Positions 63,977 through 64,000 of a stretch of 64,000 nt of DNA are shown in pieces. Below the pieces are notes generated by a model. It was not told the origin of the DNA, searched no databases, and saw nothing but the letters and a program-made list of their open reading frames with translations. The DNA is from Sphingomonadaceae bacterium (lineage in GTDB: Bacteria > Pseudomonadota > Alphaproteobacteria > Sphingomonadales > Sphingomonadaceae). The stretch lies in assembly GCA_024236195.1 (NCBI GenBank), contig JACKKZ010000006.1:1-64000 (forward strand), read 5' to 3'. The position numbers and the translations under genes were made by a program. Numbering within the stretch: position 1 is the first letter of the stretch; each line of letters begins with the position of its first letter.

Positions 63977-64000
63977 ATGAGCACACGCGAGGCGTCGGGG
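63977..64000 (+). CDS. Start of next gene, possibly glutamate--cysteine ligase (partial)
   Basis: ATG at 63977 opens MSTREASG and runs off the window. In related genomes rsmE is often followed by gshA, whose product begins similarly with MSTR. Eight residues cannot establish identity. A short hairpin (CGGTTGC / GCAACCG) precedes it. Confidence 0.25.

Overview
The window reads as chromosomal DNA of an alphaproteobacterium of the order Sphingomonadales, most likely Erythrobacteraceae (Erythrobacter, Qipengyuania or Altererythrobacter type). This rests on high GC, a class I lysyl-tRNA synthetase, the yajC-secD-secF and aroQ-accB-accC operons, an NDUFS4-type complex I subunit, a DUF6456 protein, a GTA-type three-helix holin and the style of short dispersed inverted repeats. 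Species was not determined. Most of the window is ordinary core genome, about 65 protein genes, three tRNAs and the 4.5S SRP RNA.

Layout. 0-9.4 kb: rlmB, a lipoprotein, HU, lon, ybaB, dnaX, a DUF4188 protein, ffs, a methyltransferase and a complex I accessory subunit. 9.4-13.7 kb: hrpB, a small XRE regulator paired with a four-helix membrane protein, and ispB (frame-disrupted). 13.7-17.8 kb: chorismate mutase, a PilZ protein and a PepSY / response regulator / histidine kinase operon whose kinase is badly frame-disrupted. 17.9-22.6 kb: a frame-disrupted ABC-F ATPase, a small hypothetical, a DUF6456 protein, an XRE regulator translationally coupled to a GT4 glycosyltransferase. 22.6-25.6 kb: yajC-secD-secF. 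25.8-30 kb: tRNA-Pro(GGG), a WS/DGAT acyltransferase, a patatin lipase, a GTA-like holin. 29.7-36.3 kb: aroQ-accB-accC, a c-type cytochrome, an Lrp regulator, an unusual histidine kinase-like protein, a polysaccharide deacetylase-like protein and two tRNAs. 36.3-44 kb: a DUF1800/DUF1501 pair, a GGDEF-EAL protein, an M28 peptidase and ettA. 44-45.3 kb: a small accessory island with a lipoprotein and a RAYT transposase framed by nested inverted repeats. 45.3-52.2 kb: DsrE-like, FkbM, PNPOx-like, RcnB-like, cytochrome b561, a 2OG-Fe(II) dioxygenase and lysyl-tRNA synthetase. 52.3-55.3 kb: copA-copB with a divergent CsoR-type regulator and a palindromic operator. 55.3-64 kb: TM2, NTF2-like and PAP2 proteins, a DinG-like helicase (multiply frame-disrupted), a SixA phosphatase, soxR with a divergent glyoxalase-fold gene behind a SoxR box, an SRAP protein, ubiA and rsmE.

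Four loci (ispB, the PepSY-linked kinase, the ABC-F gene and the DinG-like helicase) carry dense small insertions and deletions while the protein sequence stays recognisable across frames. Because ispB is normally essential and the damage is indel-rich but substitution-poor, consensus or sequencing error is the likelier cause than gene decay. No new defence or biosynthetic system stands out. The best leads are the XRE/membrane-protein module with its inverted-repeat operator, the histidine kinase-like protein with a degenerate ATP-binding domain, the orphan GTA-type holin, and the RAYT locus with nested repeats.
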